Positions 22,971-31,088 are shown, counted from the first letter of the stretch. The stretch: 34,075 nt of DNA from Candidatus Parcubacteria bacterium (GCA_003599135.1 QZIV01000006.1:1-34075); one strand, 5' to 3'. Numbers and translations: made by a program. The notes: generated by a model from the letters alone, not told the origin.

Positions 22971-23560
22971 AAAAAGAGAAACCGTTCAACCTGATTCTTC
23001 TCGGCGACCCTGCAGCGGGAAAAGCGACGCAGGCAGCTCGACTCGTGAAGCGGTACGGGTTGTACGATCTGGATATGGGGCGGGAACTTCGGAGTCCGAA
23101 AATGCAAAAGACAATCAGTTATGCGGTAACTGCCGGAAAAGGGATGCTCACTCCGACTCGTTTCGTGCGCCAGATTTTTGAGCGAGTGATCCGAGTAACG
23201 CCTAAAACACAAGGGATACTTTTTGACGGAACACCGAAGATGGTAGGAGAAGCAAAGTTCGTTGCTCGACTTCTTGGGAAATATAAACGACAGAACCCCT
23301 TGGTCATATATCTTTCGATTCCGCTTCGTGAAACACTGGAGCGGGCGGGGCGGAGGCGAGAATACGTGGGTAGAAAGTTGGCCAAACGAGAGGACGATAC
23401 CGACCGAGGGATTAAAAATCGCTTGAAATATTATCGAACTCAGATCAGGCGAGTTGTTTCTTTCTTCAAAAAACACTACACATTCACGACGATTTCCGGA
23501 ATGGGAACCCGCGACCAAATTGCCCGAAGAATCCTATCGTGGCTTAAGCCCCGTATTTGA
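22967..23560 (+). CDS. Adenylate kinase-like protein, copy 2
   Basis: This 197-residue protein has the P-loop GDPAAGKAT (13-21), FDGTPK (86-91, normally DGFPR) and REDDTDRGIKNRL (141-153), which aligns with the catalytic RxDD..... RL segment of adenylate kinase. The substrate-binding region (DMGRELRS) is diverged. It may have adenylate kinase activity or accept another nucleotide. It is coupled to copy 1 upstream (ATGA) and to map downstream (TGATG). Sequence differs strongly from copy 1, so this is an old paralogue rather than a recent duplicate. Confidence 0.8.
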   Translation: MKKEKPFNLILLGDPAAGKATQAARLVKRYGLYDLDMGRELRSPKMQKTISYAVTAGKGMLTPTRFVRQIFERVIRVTPKTQGILFDGTPKMVGEAKFVARLLGKYKRQNPLVIYLSIPLRETLERAGRRREYVGRKLAKREDDTDRGIKNRLKYYRTQIRRVVSFFKKHYTFTTISGMGTRDQIARRILSWLKPRI

Positions 23561-24324
23561 TGGAGTGGTCTCTGAAAAGCGATAAGGAGATCGAGACGAT
23601 GCGCGAAGGAGGGCGGCTCTTGGCATCGGTTCTTGAGGCGTTGCGGAAGGAAACGAAGGTCGGCGTCGAAACCATGTGGCTGGATACCGTAAGTAAGAAA
23701 CTCATTCACGAGGGGGGCGCACAACCTGCTTTCCTGGGATATCTCCCGGCCGGGGGGAAGCGTCCGTATCCTTTCACACTCTGCGTTTCGGTGAACGACT
23801 GCGTCGTGCACGGGATCCCCTCGGATTATGCGATACGAAACGGCGACCTCGTGAAGCTCGACTTGGGCCTCAAGTATAAAGGGTGGTTCGTGGACTCCGC
23901 CATTACCGTGGGGATAGGAGTAATCGATGCGAGGTCCAAAAGACTCATGGAAACGACAAAAACAGCCCTTCGTCTGGGGATAGAAGAAGCCCAGACCGGA
24001 AGAACGCTCGGAGACATCGGAGCGGCGGTAGAGGAGGCCGTGCGTCACGGAGGGTTTACGATAGTTCGCTCGCTTACGGGGCACGGCATCGGCAGGGAAC
24101 TTCACGAGGAGCCGACGGTTTTGAATTTCGGGAAACGCGGAGAAGGCAGAGTACTCAAGCCGGGAACGGTTCTTGCCATCGAGCCCATGACGGCGATGGG
24201 CTCCGGAACGGTAAAGCAGTTCGAAGACGACAGTTACCGTACAAGCGACGGGTCGCTGGCTGCGCATTTTGAACACACCGTTGCCATAACAAGCGAAGGA
24301 CCAATGATATTAACCTCGCTGTAA
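23560..24324 (+). CDS. map: Methionine aminopeptidase, type I
   Basis: The 254-residue enzyme removes the N-terminal Met from new proteins. All five metal ligands are visible: D101 and D112 in the KLDLGLKYKGWFVD region, H175 in GHGIG, E208 in AIEPM and E239 in HFEHT. H84 and H182, which handle substrate, are also in place. I use the ATG at 23560, which overlaps the preceding stop (TGATG); a TTG one codon earlier is possible. In most bacteria infA, rpmJ, rpsM, rpsK, rpsD, rpoA and rplQ follow; here they do not. Confidence 0.97.
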   Translation: MEWSLKSDKEIETMREGGRLLASVLEALRKETKVGVETMWLDTVSKKLIHEGGAQPAFLGYLPAGGKRPYPFTLCVSVNDCVVHGIPSDYAIRNGDLVKLDLGLKYKGWFVDSAITVGIGVIDARSKRLMETTKTALRLGIEEAQTGRTLGDIGAAVEEAVRHGGFTIVRSLTGHGIGRELHEEPTVLNFGKRGEGRVLKPGTVLAIEPMTAMGSGTVKQFEDDSYRTSDGSLAAHFEHTVAITSEGPMILTSL

Positions 24325-24338
24325 ACTGCTGGTATAAT
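24310..24338 (+). promoter_or_regulatory. Promoter of the glycosyltransferase gene, leaderless type
   Basis: TTAACC (24310-24315), a 17-bp spacer ending in TGG, and a perfect TATAAT (24333-24338). The ATG at 24345 is 6 nt past the -10, at the expected transcription start. Confidence 0.7.
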
Positions 24339-24344
24339 TGTTCC

Positions 24345-25109
24345 ATGACTCGCCCTTACCTCTCGATCATCATACCGGCCTATAACGAAGCGGAGCGCCT
24401 ACCGGCCACGCTCGTCGACATCGACAAGTATTTAAGCACGGCATCCTACAGCTCGGAGATTCTCGTTATCAATGACGGATCGAAGGACAACACCGCAGAG
24501 ATTGTGACAAAAATGTCAGCGATGGTCAAAAACCTGAAACTCGTTGACAATAAGGTCAACCGAGGGAAGGGTGCGGTAGTAAGACAGGGAATGCTGGTCG
24601 CCCAAGGGGATATAAGGCTTTTTACCGACGCCGACAACTCGACCTCAATGAATCACCTCGACAAGATGCTTCCGTACGTTAAGGAGGGATTTGACGTCGT
24701 GATCGGTTCCCGAGCCGTAAAAGGGAGCAAGCTCGATCCTCCTCAGCCTATCTACAGGCAGATCCCGGGAAAGATCGGAAATTTCATCATTCAGACCCTG
24801 CTTTTGTGGGGCATCTGGGACACGCAGTGCGGTTTCAAGGCATTCACCGCGAGAGCGGCGGAGCGGATTTTCGAGCGGGCGAAAATATCCGGATGGGGGT
24901 TCGATGTTGAAATACTCTCGCTTGCAAAGAAGATGGGCTACCGCATCAAAGAAGTGCCTATAATCTGGAAGAACAACCCCTTCTCGCACCTCGGGCCCTC
25001 TGCGTACTTGAAAACGCTCATCGAAACGTTTAAGATTCGTTTGTGGTTATGGCTCGGCAAATATGAACTCGGGAAAACTCCCGAAGCTTCTCCGCCGCCG
25101 TCTTCTTAA
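24345..25109 (+). CDS. Family 2 glycosyltransferase, polyprenyl/dolichyl-phosphate type
   Basis: The 254-residue protein has a GT-A fold: SIIIPAYNEAERLP at the N-terminus, NDGSKDN (43-49), and the metal-binding DAD at 95-97 in FTDADNSTS. The end of the catalytic domain has GFKAFTARAAERIF and WGFDVEILSLAKKMGYRIKEVPIIW. This pattern is closest to enzymes that load glucose or mannose onto a polyprenyl-phosphate carrier (Alg5/DPM1-like). No C-terminal membrane domain is seen. It would work at the inner face of the membrane in glycan or glycoprotein synthesis. It leads a group with greA and lysS (5-nt and 3-nt gaps). Confidence 0.88.
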   Translation: MTRPYLSIIIPAYNEAERLPATLVDIDKYLSTASYSSEILVINDGSKDNTAEIVTKMSAMVKNLKLVDNKVNRGKGAVVRQGMLVAQGDIRLFTDADNSTSMNHLDKMLPYVKEGFDVVIGSRAVKGSKLDPPQPIYRQIPGKIGNFIIQTLLLWGIWDTQCGFKAFTARAAERIFERAKISGWGFDVEILSLAKKMGYRIKEVPIIWKNNPFSHLGPSAYLKTLIETFKIRLWLWLGKYELGKTPEASPPPSS

Positions 25110-25114
25110 TACGT

Positions 25115-25576
25115 ATGGACAAATACTATCTTACAAAAGAACGCTTCGAGGAGCTTAAGAAAGAGCTTGGCGACCTGAAAAACAAGGGTCGTCTTGACAT
25201 CGCGGAGCGATTGAAGCGCGCGAAAGAGTTCGGGGATCTTTCGGAGAATTCCGAGTATGCAGAAGCGAGAGAGGAACAGAGCTTCGTGGAAAGCCGCATC
25301 TTTGAACTCGAGGAACTTTTAAAAAAAGCTGTTCTCATAAAGAAGTCAGGCGGCAGCGCCGAACACGTCGAGGTGGGATCAACCGTGAGCGTCAAGAAAG
25401 ACGGCCAGGTGTTCCGATACACGCTCGTGGGTTCGTATGAAGCAAAACCGGAAGAAGGAAAGATTTCGGACGAATCTCCCTTGGGGAAGGCATTTCTTCG
25501 CCGCAAGGTTGGGGATAGCGTAGCCGTTACAGTTCCCTCCGGCTCGGTGGTATATCAAATCACAAAGATTGAATAA
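25115..25576 (+). CDS. greA: Transcription elongation factor GreA
   Basis: This 153-residue protein has the N-terminal coiled coil YYLTKERFEELKKELGDLKN...RAKEFGDLSENSEYAEAREEQ with the acidic D and E tip residues in GDLSENSEY (about 43-51). The C-terminal FKBP-like domain ends with the expected SPLGKAFLRRKVGDSVAVTVPSG. GreA rescues backtracked RNA polymerase by stimulating transcript cleavage in the secondary channel. Length is normal. It lies 5 nt after the glycosyltransferase gene and 3 nt before lysS. Confidence 0.97.
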   Translation: MDKYYLTKERFEELKKELGDLKNKGRLDIAERLKRAKEFGDLSENSEYAEAREEQSFVESRIFELEELLKKAVLIKKSGGSAEHVEVGSTVSVKKDGQVFRYTLVGSYEAKPEEGKISDESPLGKAFLRRKVGDSVAVTVPSGSVVYQITKIE

Positions 25577-25579
25577 CCG

Positions 25580-27028
25580 ATGCTCAAGGACATCATCGAG
25601 GAGCGCTTGAAAAAGCTCTCCCGCTTGAGAGAGTCGGGAACGAATCCCTATCCGGCTACAACGAGGCGTACGGTTTCAATTGCACACGCCAGAAAGAATT
25701 TCAAAGCACTTTCCCGATCGAAGAAGCCCCTGTGGCTTGCAGGACGAGTTGCAAGTTTGCGAGATCAGGGAAATCTCATGTTTTTAAACATCAAGGACGA
25801 GGGCGGAGATATTCAAGTCATTGCAAAGAAAGAAAACCTCGTTGATTTTACAAAATGGAAAGACCTTCTTGATCGAGGAGACTTTATTTCCGTTCGTGGT
25901 CCTCTCATCGAAAGTAAACGAGGTGAGGAAAGCATCGACGTAAAAGAAATTGCGATTCTTGCAAAAAGCACGAGGCCACTCCCCACCGAGTGGTATGGGA
26001 TAGAGGAAACGGAACTTCGCCTCCGTGAGCGCCATCTCGACCTTCTCTTGAATCCCGAAACGCGCGAACTTTTCCGAAGAAAGTCCCGTTTCTGGGAAAC
26101 ATTCCGTAACCACCTCAAACAAGAAGGATTTCTTGAGGTCGAGACGCCGGCTCTGGAGCATATTCCCGGAGGGGCGGATGCCGAGCCGTTTGTGACTCAT
26201 CACAACGCGCTCGACATAGACTTATATCTCAGAATTTCCCTGGAGCTCCCCCTGAAGAAACTTCTTGTAGGGGGATTCGAAAAAGTTTTTGAGATTGGAA
26301 GGATATTCCGGAACGAAGGTATTGACCGGGAGCATCTTCAGGATTACACCCAACTTGAGTTCTACTGGGCGTACCATGACTACAATGACTTAATGACGCT
26401 CGTCGAGAAGATGTATAAAGCAGTCGTGAAGGCGACGACGGGTAGTCTTATGACGACGTGGCAGGGACAGAAAATCAACTGGGGAAAGAAGTGGACGAGG
26501 ATACGCTACGTCGAAGTTTTTAAGAAGATCGCAAAGATAGACCCGCTTCTTGCATCGCGCGATGAGTTGCGAAAGAAAGCGGAATCGCTTGGGTTAACGC
26601 CCGAAGCAGGGTTGGGCAAGGGACGGCTCATCGACTTGATCTTCAAGAAAACAGTCCGGCCGACGCTTATCCAGCCGGCATTTCTTATCGACCCGCCGAT
26701 AGAGGTTGTTCCGCTTGCAAAGCGATCGGAGAAAGATTCGCGGATAGGTGAACGATCACAGCCGGTTGGTTGCGGTACGGAACTTGGAACAGGTTGGTCG
26801 GAACTAAACGACCCTCTTGATCAGCGAACGCGATTCGAGGAGCAAATGAGGTTGCGTGCGGCAGGAGATAAAGAAGCGCAGCAACTCGACGAAGATTATC
26901 TACAGGCGATGGAGTACGGTATGCCTCCGGCGGCGGGTTTCGGGGTTTCCGAGCGTTTCTTTGCGGTGCTTATGGATAAGCCGGTGCGGGAGACGGTGGT
27001 TTTTCCATTAATGCGGCCGAAGCAGTGA
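25580..27028 (+). CDS. lysS: Lysyl-tRNA synthetase, class II
   Basis: The 482-residue enzyme has an N-terminal OB anticodon-binding domain (about 50-140, with AGRVASLRDQGNLMFLNIKD). Class II motif 2 is FEIGRIFRNEGIDREHLQDYTQLEFYWAY. The C-terminal motif 3 region is EYGMPPAAGFGVSERFFAVL, where SER replaces the common IDR but keeps the Arg. GTGWSELNDP replaces the usual YSELNDP context. It charges tRNA-Lys; the tRNA-Lys(CTT) gene lies in this window. Its TGA stop overlaps the GTG start of the next gene. Confidence 0.95.
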   Translation: MLKDIIEERLKKLSRLRESGTNPYPATTRRTVSIAHARKNFKALSRSKKPLWLAGRVASLRDQGNLMFLNIKDEGGDIQVIAKKENLVDFTKWKDLLDRGDFISVRGPLIESKRGEESIDVKEIAILAKSTRPLPTEWYGIEETELRLRERHLDLLLNPETRELFRRKSRFWETFRNHLKQEGFLEVETPALEHIPGGADAEPFVTHHNALDIDLYLRISLELPLKKLLVGGFEKVFEIGRIFRNEGIDREHLQDYTQLEFYWAYHDYNDLMTLVEKMYKAVVKATTGSLMTTWQGQKINWGKKWTRIRYVEVFKKIAKIDPLLASRDELRKKAESLGLTPEAGLGKGRLIDLIFKKTVRPTLIQPAFLIDPPIEVVPLAKRSEKDSRIGERSQPVGCGTELGTGWSELNDPLDQRTRFEEQMRLRAAGDKEAQQLDEDYLQAMEYGMPPAAGFGVSERFFAVLMDKPVRETVVFPLMRPKQ

Positions 27029-27447
27029 GGGGCAGGCAATCCAAAAAAGTTTTGGTTTTCGGCGTATTTGACGGACTCCACGAAGGTCATCGGGCCTTTT
27101 TGAAAGCCGCGAAGGGGCTTGGTGGCTATCTTGTTGTTGTGGTTGCTCCCGACAGAGTTGTAGTGCGCCTTAAAGGCAAAAAGCCGACCTACGGACTTGC
27201 GAGTCGCATGAAACGTCTCCGACGTGTAGTTTACGTGGATGTGGTTATCAAGGGGGATAATAACCTCGGAACATACGAAGTGATCAAGCACTTTCAGCCG
27301 GACGTGATTGCGCTCGGTTACGATCAAAAAACATTGCGTGGCGATCTTTTACGTAAGGCGAAGCAGTTTCCATGGCGACCGAAGGTACGGATGATGAAGC
27401 CACACCGGCCAAGTGAGTTTCACTCCAGATTGTTTCGGGGGAATTAA
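27025..27447 (+). CDS. HxGH-motif nucleotidyltransferase (cytidylyltransferase-like)
   Basis: This 140-residue protein starts at a GTG that overlaps the lysS stop (GTGA). It has the nucleotidyltransferase signature GVFDGLHEGH (13-22), the class that includes glycerol-3-phosphate cytidylyltransferase, archaeal FAD synthetase RibL and related enzymes. ALGYDQK at about 96-102 and the final PSEFHSRLFRGN fit the nucleotide-binding C-terminal half. It would transfer a nucleotide monophosphate from CTP or ATP to a small substrate that I cannot identify. Its 3' end overlaps the dnaE stop on the other strand by 4 nt. Confidence 0.82.
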   Translation: MRGRQSKKVLVFGVFDGLHEGHRAFLKAAKGLGGYLVVVVAPDRVVVRLKGKKPTYGLASRMKRLRRVVYVDVVIKGDNNLGTYEVIKHFQPDVIALGYDQKTLRGDLLRKAKQFPWRPKVRMMKPHRPSEFHSRLFRGN

Positions 27448-30400
27448 GCTTGCGCCTCGAGTTTTTTCGCCGCCTCGCAAATCAGTTTCGGCTCGCCGTT
27501 TCGCCATGAGATCCGGCCCTGAACGATCACGACGTTATTTTCTTCCCAGACCGACGCCGTTTTTTCGAGAGTGTTGTTGAAGATAATGATCTCAATCGGC
27601 TTCGGAGAGAAGTCCTCGAGGGTCGCGAAAATCATCGGTTGGCCGTTTTTGGTAAAGATCTTTTGGATTTTTGAAACGACGCCCGCGGTTCGCGTAATCG
27701 TTCGTTCATTTGTTATGCGCCTCACTTCATCTATCGATTGCGCCTTTGCTTGCTTGATCCGTGGAAGGAAGGGATTGAGGGGATGGTTGGAAAGATAAAA
27801 TCCAAGAAGCTCTTTTTCCCATGCGAGTTTTTGCGCATCGGTTGCGGGTTCAACGGTTTTTAACTTAAATGCGAGAGACGGAGCGAGATCGCCAAAAAGG
27901 GAGTTTTCTTGAGACGCTCCGCCGTTTTTCCTTGCTGCGGCGGCGAAGCGGATGATTTCCTCCAAACTCTGGAGCGCTTGATTGCGTTCGAGGCCCAGAG
28001 AGTCGAAGACTCCGCTTTTGATAAGGCTTTCGAGTGATTTTTTGTTGAGATCTTTGTGCTGAACTCGCTCCAAAAACTCGTTAAACGATTTAAACGGTCC
28101 TCGCGCAAGGCGTTCTTCGATGATGTTTCGAGTGATTTGTTCGCCGACATTCTTGACTGCGAGAAGGCCGAATCTGATTCCGCCAGTTGGAGGATTGCTC
28201 TCCGGAACGAAGCGCACGAAGCTTTTATTTGCATCGGGGGGCAAGATTTCGATTCCTCCCTGGCGCGCCTCTTGGATAAGGATCGCGATCCGCTCGATAT
28301 CTTGCGCCTCGGCGTTCAAGAGGCCTGCCATGAATTCCACAGGGTAGTGCGCTTTAAGATATGCGGTGCGGTAAGCGATCAGCGCATAGCAGACGGCATG
28401 GCTCTTGTTGAAACCATAGCGCGCAAACGGAGGAAATAACTCCCAAATCACCTCCGCGGTTTTTTTGTCGATGCCGTTTTTGATCATCCCGCTCATAAGT
28501 CGTTCTTGCTGTTCATGAAGAAGTGATTTTATTTTTTTTCCAATTGCTTTGCGAAGCGTATCGGCTTCGGAAAGCGTGAATCCGCCGAGGTCGCGCGCGA
28601 TCTGCATCATCTGCTCTTGGTATACACCGATTCCGTAGGTTTTTTTGAGAATTGGTTCGAGTTTCGGGTGGAGATAGGAAACACGCTCCTGTCCGAGTTT
28701 GCGGGCGATGTAGTGAGGCACCATTCCTGCGTCGAGCGCCCCAGGCCGATAGAGAGAGATCATCGCGACAACATCCTCTAACTCCGTAGGACGGAGTTCT
28801 TTGAGATACCGCCGCATGCCCCCGCCTTCTAACTGGAAAACTCCGGTTGTATTTCCAGCACGCAGTAGTTCAAAAGTTTTCTGATCGTCGAGCGGCAGTT
28901 CGGAAATTTTTATCTCTTCGCCTCGGATTTCCCTCACGAGCCTCACTGTTTCTTCGATGATGGTGAGGTTCTTGAGCCCCAGGAGGTCCATTTTAAGTAA
29001 CCCCAAATCTTCCACGCTATCCATGTCGAATTGCGTGATAACGTTTGTTTTGTCTTGGGGTGCAAATTGAAGCGGGATGTAGTCCGTAAGAGGCTCTTTC
29101 GAAATCACGGTACCGCACGCGTGGACGGATGCATGGCGGGCAACGCCTTCTAAGTGTTTTGCGCTGTCGAGAAGTTTCCGTGCGTCGTCGTTTTTTTCGT
29201 GTAGGTCTTTGAGCTCTTTCACCTTCTCGATCGACTCCGCGAGTTTAAAACTAAAAGGGATAAGCTTCGCTATTTGATCGCAAAAGGCGTAACTCAAGCC
29301 CATCGCTCTTCCGGCATCTCTGATTGCGGCTCGCGCCGCCATTGTTCCGAATGTGATGATCTGGGCAACCCGATCTTCGCCGTATCGTTGCCTTGCGTAG
29401 GCAAGCACCTCGTCTCGTCGCGTATCGGCAAAGTCGATATCAACGTCCGGCATCTGGATCCGGTCAGGGTTCAAAAACCGCTCAAAGAGGAGCCCATATT
29501 GCAGGGGATTCACGTCGGTAATCCGGAGGATAAAAGAGACGAGGCTTCCAGCGGATGACCCTCTCCCGGGCCCTACGGCAATGCCGTGATCTTTTGCCCA
29601 GTTTACGAGGTCTTGGACGATCAAGAAGTAATCGGCGAAGCCGGTTTTTTCGATAACGCCAAGTTCATATTCAATCCGCTCTTTCACTTCGGGAGTAATT
29701 TCGTTTTTCCTAAATCGGCTGCCGATTCGCTCCTCAACGAGCGTTTTCAGGTATTCGTCCGCGGTTGCATCGTCGGGCGTCGGAAAGTCAGGCAAGATGA
29801 TTTTCCCGAGTTCAAGTTCGACGTTGCATCGGTCGGCGATTACAAGAGTATTCTCAATCGCCTCGGGGATATCTTTGAACTTTTTCGCCATCTCATCGGC
29901 CGATGTCATGGAAAAATCATCTGCCCGGAGGGTAAGACGATCGTCGTCGGATAGGCGATTTCCGGTCTGGACTGCGAGGAGGATGTCGTGATATTCCGCA
30001 TCTTCTGGTTTTGAATAGTGGATGTCCTGGGTCGCAACAACCGGGATGCCGGTTTCTTTAGCCAGTTTTATAATCTCGGGTCGGACGGCGACGTTCTCCG
30101 GAATATTCGGGTGGTCTCCGATTTCGAGGAAGAAGTTGTTTTTCCCTAAAATTTCCCGATATTCGAGCGCGGCGCGCTTCGCTTCTTCGAACTTTTTTGC
30201 AAGAAGGTTTCGGTTTACCTCGCCTCCGAGACAGGCGGAAAGCCCAATCAAGCCCTCTCCATATTCTCGGAGGAGCTTCTTGTCTATCCGGGGTTTATAG
30301 TAAAAACCTTCGAGGTGCGCCTTCGTAACCAGCTTCACGAGGTTGTGCCAGCCGACTTTCGTCTCCGCGAGGAGAATGAGATGATAGTACCTGTCGTTCG

Positions 30401-30638
30401 GATCTTTTTCCTTATGGTCACCCGGCGACACGTACGCTTCGACGCCGAGGATCGGCTTGATGCCAGCTTTCTTTGCTTTCTTAAAAAACTCGACAGCGCC
30501 GTAAAGCGCGCCGTGGTCGGTCAAGGCAAGCGCGTCCATTCCGAGCTCCTTTGCTCTTTCGATGAGATCGTCGATTTTTGCGAGACCGTCTAGAAGGGAA
30601 TAATGAGAATGGGTATGTAAGTGTACAAACTTTGACAT
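27444..30638 (-). CDS. dnaE: DNA polymerase III alpha subunit
   Basis: This 1064-residue replicative polymerase starts with a PHP domain (HLHTHSHYS at 6-14, LTDHG at 39-43, DIHYSKP near 205-211). The metal-binding His residues are intact, so proofreading by PHP is possible. GPGRGSSAGS (357-366) and the catalytic PDVDIDF (397-403) follow. Helix-hairpin-helix and C-terminal OB domains (RTAGVVSKIQKIF and later) are present. I choose the ATG at 30638, since MSKFVHLHTH is the family start; the longer frame to 30716 would run through a palindromic repeat. It stands alone on the minus strand. Confidence 0.97.
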   Translation of the reverse strand: MSKFVHLHTHSHYSLLDGLAKIDDLIERAKELGMDALALTDHGALYGAVEFFKKAKKAGIKPILGVEAYVSPGDHKEKDPNDRYYHLILLAETKVGWHNLVKLVTKAHLEGFYYKPRIDKKLLREYGEGLIGLSACLGGEVNRNLLAKKFEEAKRAALEYREILGKNNFFLEIGDHPNIPENVAVRPEIIKLAKETGIPVVATQDIHYSKPEDAEYHDILLAVQTGNRLSDDDRLTLRADDFSMTSADEMAKKFKDIPEAIENTLVIADRCNVELELGKIILPDFPTPDDATADEYLKTLVEERIGSRFRKNEITPEVKERIEYELGVIEKTGFADYFLIVQDLVNWAKDHGIAVGPGRGSSAGSLVSFILRITDVNPLQYGLLFERFLNPDRIQMPDVDIDFADTRRDEVLAYARQRYGEDRVAQIITFGTMAARAAIRDAGRAMGLSYAFCDQIAKLIPFSFKLAESIEKVKELKDLHEKNDDARKLLDSAKHLEGVARHASVHACGTVISKEPLTDYIPLQFAPQDKTNVITQFDMDSVEDLGLLKMDLLGLKNLTIIEETVRLVREIRGEEIKISELPLDDQKTFELLRAGNTTGVFQLEGGGMRRYLKELRPTELEDVVAMISLYRPGALDAGMVPHYIARKLGQERVSYLHPKLEPILKKTYGIGVYQEQMMQIARDLGGFTLSEADTLRKAIGKKIKSLLHEQQERLMSGMIKNGIDKKTAEVIWELFPPFARYGFNKSHAVCYALIAYRTAYLKAHYPVEFMAGLLNAEAQDIERIAILIQEARQGGIEILPPDANKSFVRFVPESNPPTGGIRFGLLAVKNVGEQITRNIIEERLARGPFKSFNEFLERVQHKDLNKKSLESLIKSGVFDSLGLERNQALQSLEEIIRFAAAARKNGGASQENSLFGDLAPSLAFKLKTVEPATDAQKLAWEKELLGFYLSNHPLNPFLPRIKQAKAQSIDEVRRITNERTITRTAGVVSKIQKIFTKNGQPMIFATLEDFSPKPIEIIIFNNTLEKTASVWEENNVVIVQGRISWRNGEPKLICEAAKKLEAQA

Positions 30639-30650
30639 TTTGGGTGGACG

Positions 30651-30670
30651 CCTGCCTGCCGGTAGGCAGG
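30651..30670. repeat. 20-bp palindromic repeat, copy in the dnaE leader
   Basis: CCTGCCTGCCGGTAGGCAGG, a seven-pair stem with a six-base loop, 13 bp upstream of the dnaE start. An identical copy interrupts a tRNA-like sequence at 30803-30822. Confidence 0.85.
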
Positions 30671-30680
30671 AATTTTGGCA

Positions 30681-30706
30681 TGGAAACGTCGTATACGACG
30701 CTTCCA
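30681..30706. promoter_or_regulatory. 26-bp near-perfect palindrome at the dnaE promoter, putative operator
   Basis: TGGAA-A-CGTCGTATACGACG-C-TTCCA: the central 14 bp are a perfect palindrome and the outer arms match with one mismatched pair. It begins at the last base of the dnaE -10 box and covers the expected transcription start. Confidence 0.6.
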
Positions 30707-30711
30707 TTATA
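30706..30711 (-). promoter_or_regulatory. dnaE promoter -10
   Basis: A perfect TATAAT on the minus strand. The -35 at a 17-bp distance is poor (TTTCCT). The leader to the ATG at 30638 would be about 60 nt and includes the operator-like palindrome and the 20-bp palindromic repeat. Confidence 0.55.
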
Positions 30712-30737
30712 GGCACTTCGAGAACGCAAGGAAAGTT

Positions 30738-30768
30738 TTGACTTTGAGTTTTTCTCGTATACCATAAT
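30738..30768 (+). promoter_or_regulatory. Putative promoter of the tRNA cluster
   Basis: TTGACT (30738-30743), a 19-bp spacer and CATAAT (30763-30768), with a predicted start just before the tRNA-like 5' fragment at 30781. Confidence 0.4.
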
Positions 30769-30780
30769 ATCGCGACAATC

Positions 30781-30850
30781 GCCGGAGTAGCTCAATGGCA
30801 GACCTGCCTGCCGGTAGGCAGGGCAGTGCTTTTGCGAAAGCCCCGCACCA
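30781..30850 (+). pseudogene. Broken tRNA-like 5' part with a palindrome in its D-loop
   Basis: It starts like a tRNA-Thr (GCCGGAGTAGCTCAATGGCA) and is interrupted in the D-loop by the 20-bp palindrome at 30803-30822. Removing the palindrome restores a D-arm (GCTC..GAGC-like) and GCAGTGCTTTTGCG. No proper anticodon stem or T-arm follows. An intact tRNA-Thr begins at 30873. Confidence 0.55.
30803..30822. repeat. 20-bp palindromic repeat inside the tRNA-like fragment
   Basis: Identical to the copy at 30651-30670. Confidence 0.85.
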
Positions 30851-30872
30851 GTCGAGGATGTATGAACTTCTT

Positions 30873-30944
30873 GCCGGCGTAGCTCAGCGGCAGAGCAACT
30901 GTTTTGTAAACAGTAGGTCGTCGGTTCAAATCCGACCGCCGGCT
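30873..30944 (+). tRNA. tRNA-Thr(TGT)
   Basis: Acceptor GCCGGCG/CGCCGGC, anticodon stem ACTGT/ACAGT around TTTGTAA (anticodon TGT), T-loop TTCAAAT, discriminator T, 72 nt. Flanked by inverted repeats (CACCA..CGAGGAT, 30846-30859, with ATCCTCG..TGGTG, 30961-30975). Confidence 0.93.
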
Positions 30945-31013
30945 CCGAGAGCGGCAAGCAATCCTCGATATGGTGACGGGGTAAACTACGGTTGGAGATT
31001 CAAAAATAAGCGC

Positions 31014-31086
31014 GCCGATGTAGCTCAGTTGGTAGAGCAACTCCATGGTAAGGAGTAGGTCGCCGGTTCAAATCCGGCCATCGGCT
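31014..31086 (+). tRNA. tRNA-Thr(GGT)
   Basis: Acceptor GCCGATG/CATCGGC, anticodon stem ACTCC/GGAGT around ATGGTAA (anticodon GGT), T-loop TTCAAAT, discriminator T, 73 nt. Together with the TGT gene it reads all Thr codons except perhaps ACG. Confidence 0.92.
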
Positions 31087-31088
31087 CA

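Noticed and set aside
27444-27447. Overlap of the nucleotidyltransferase and dnaE stop codons
   Set aside because: A 4-nt convergent overlap is normal in compact genomes and shows no extra structure.
30795-31058. 87-codon ORF over tRNA-Thr genes
   Set aside because: Its peptide (VAQRQSNCFVNSRSSVQIRPPAP) is a translated tRNA-Thr and a known type of false gene.
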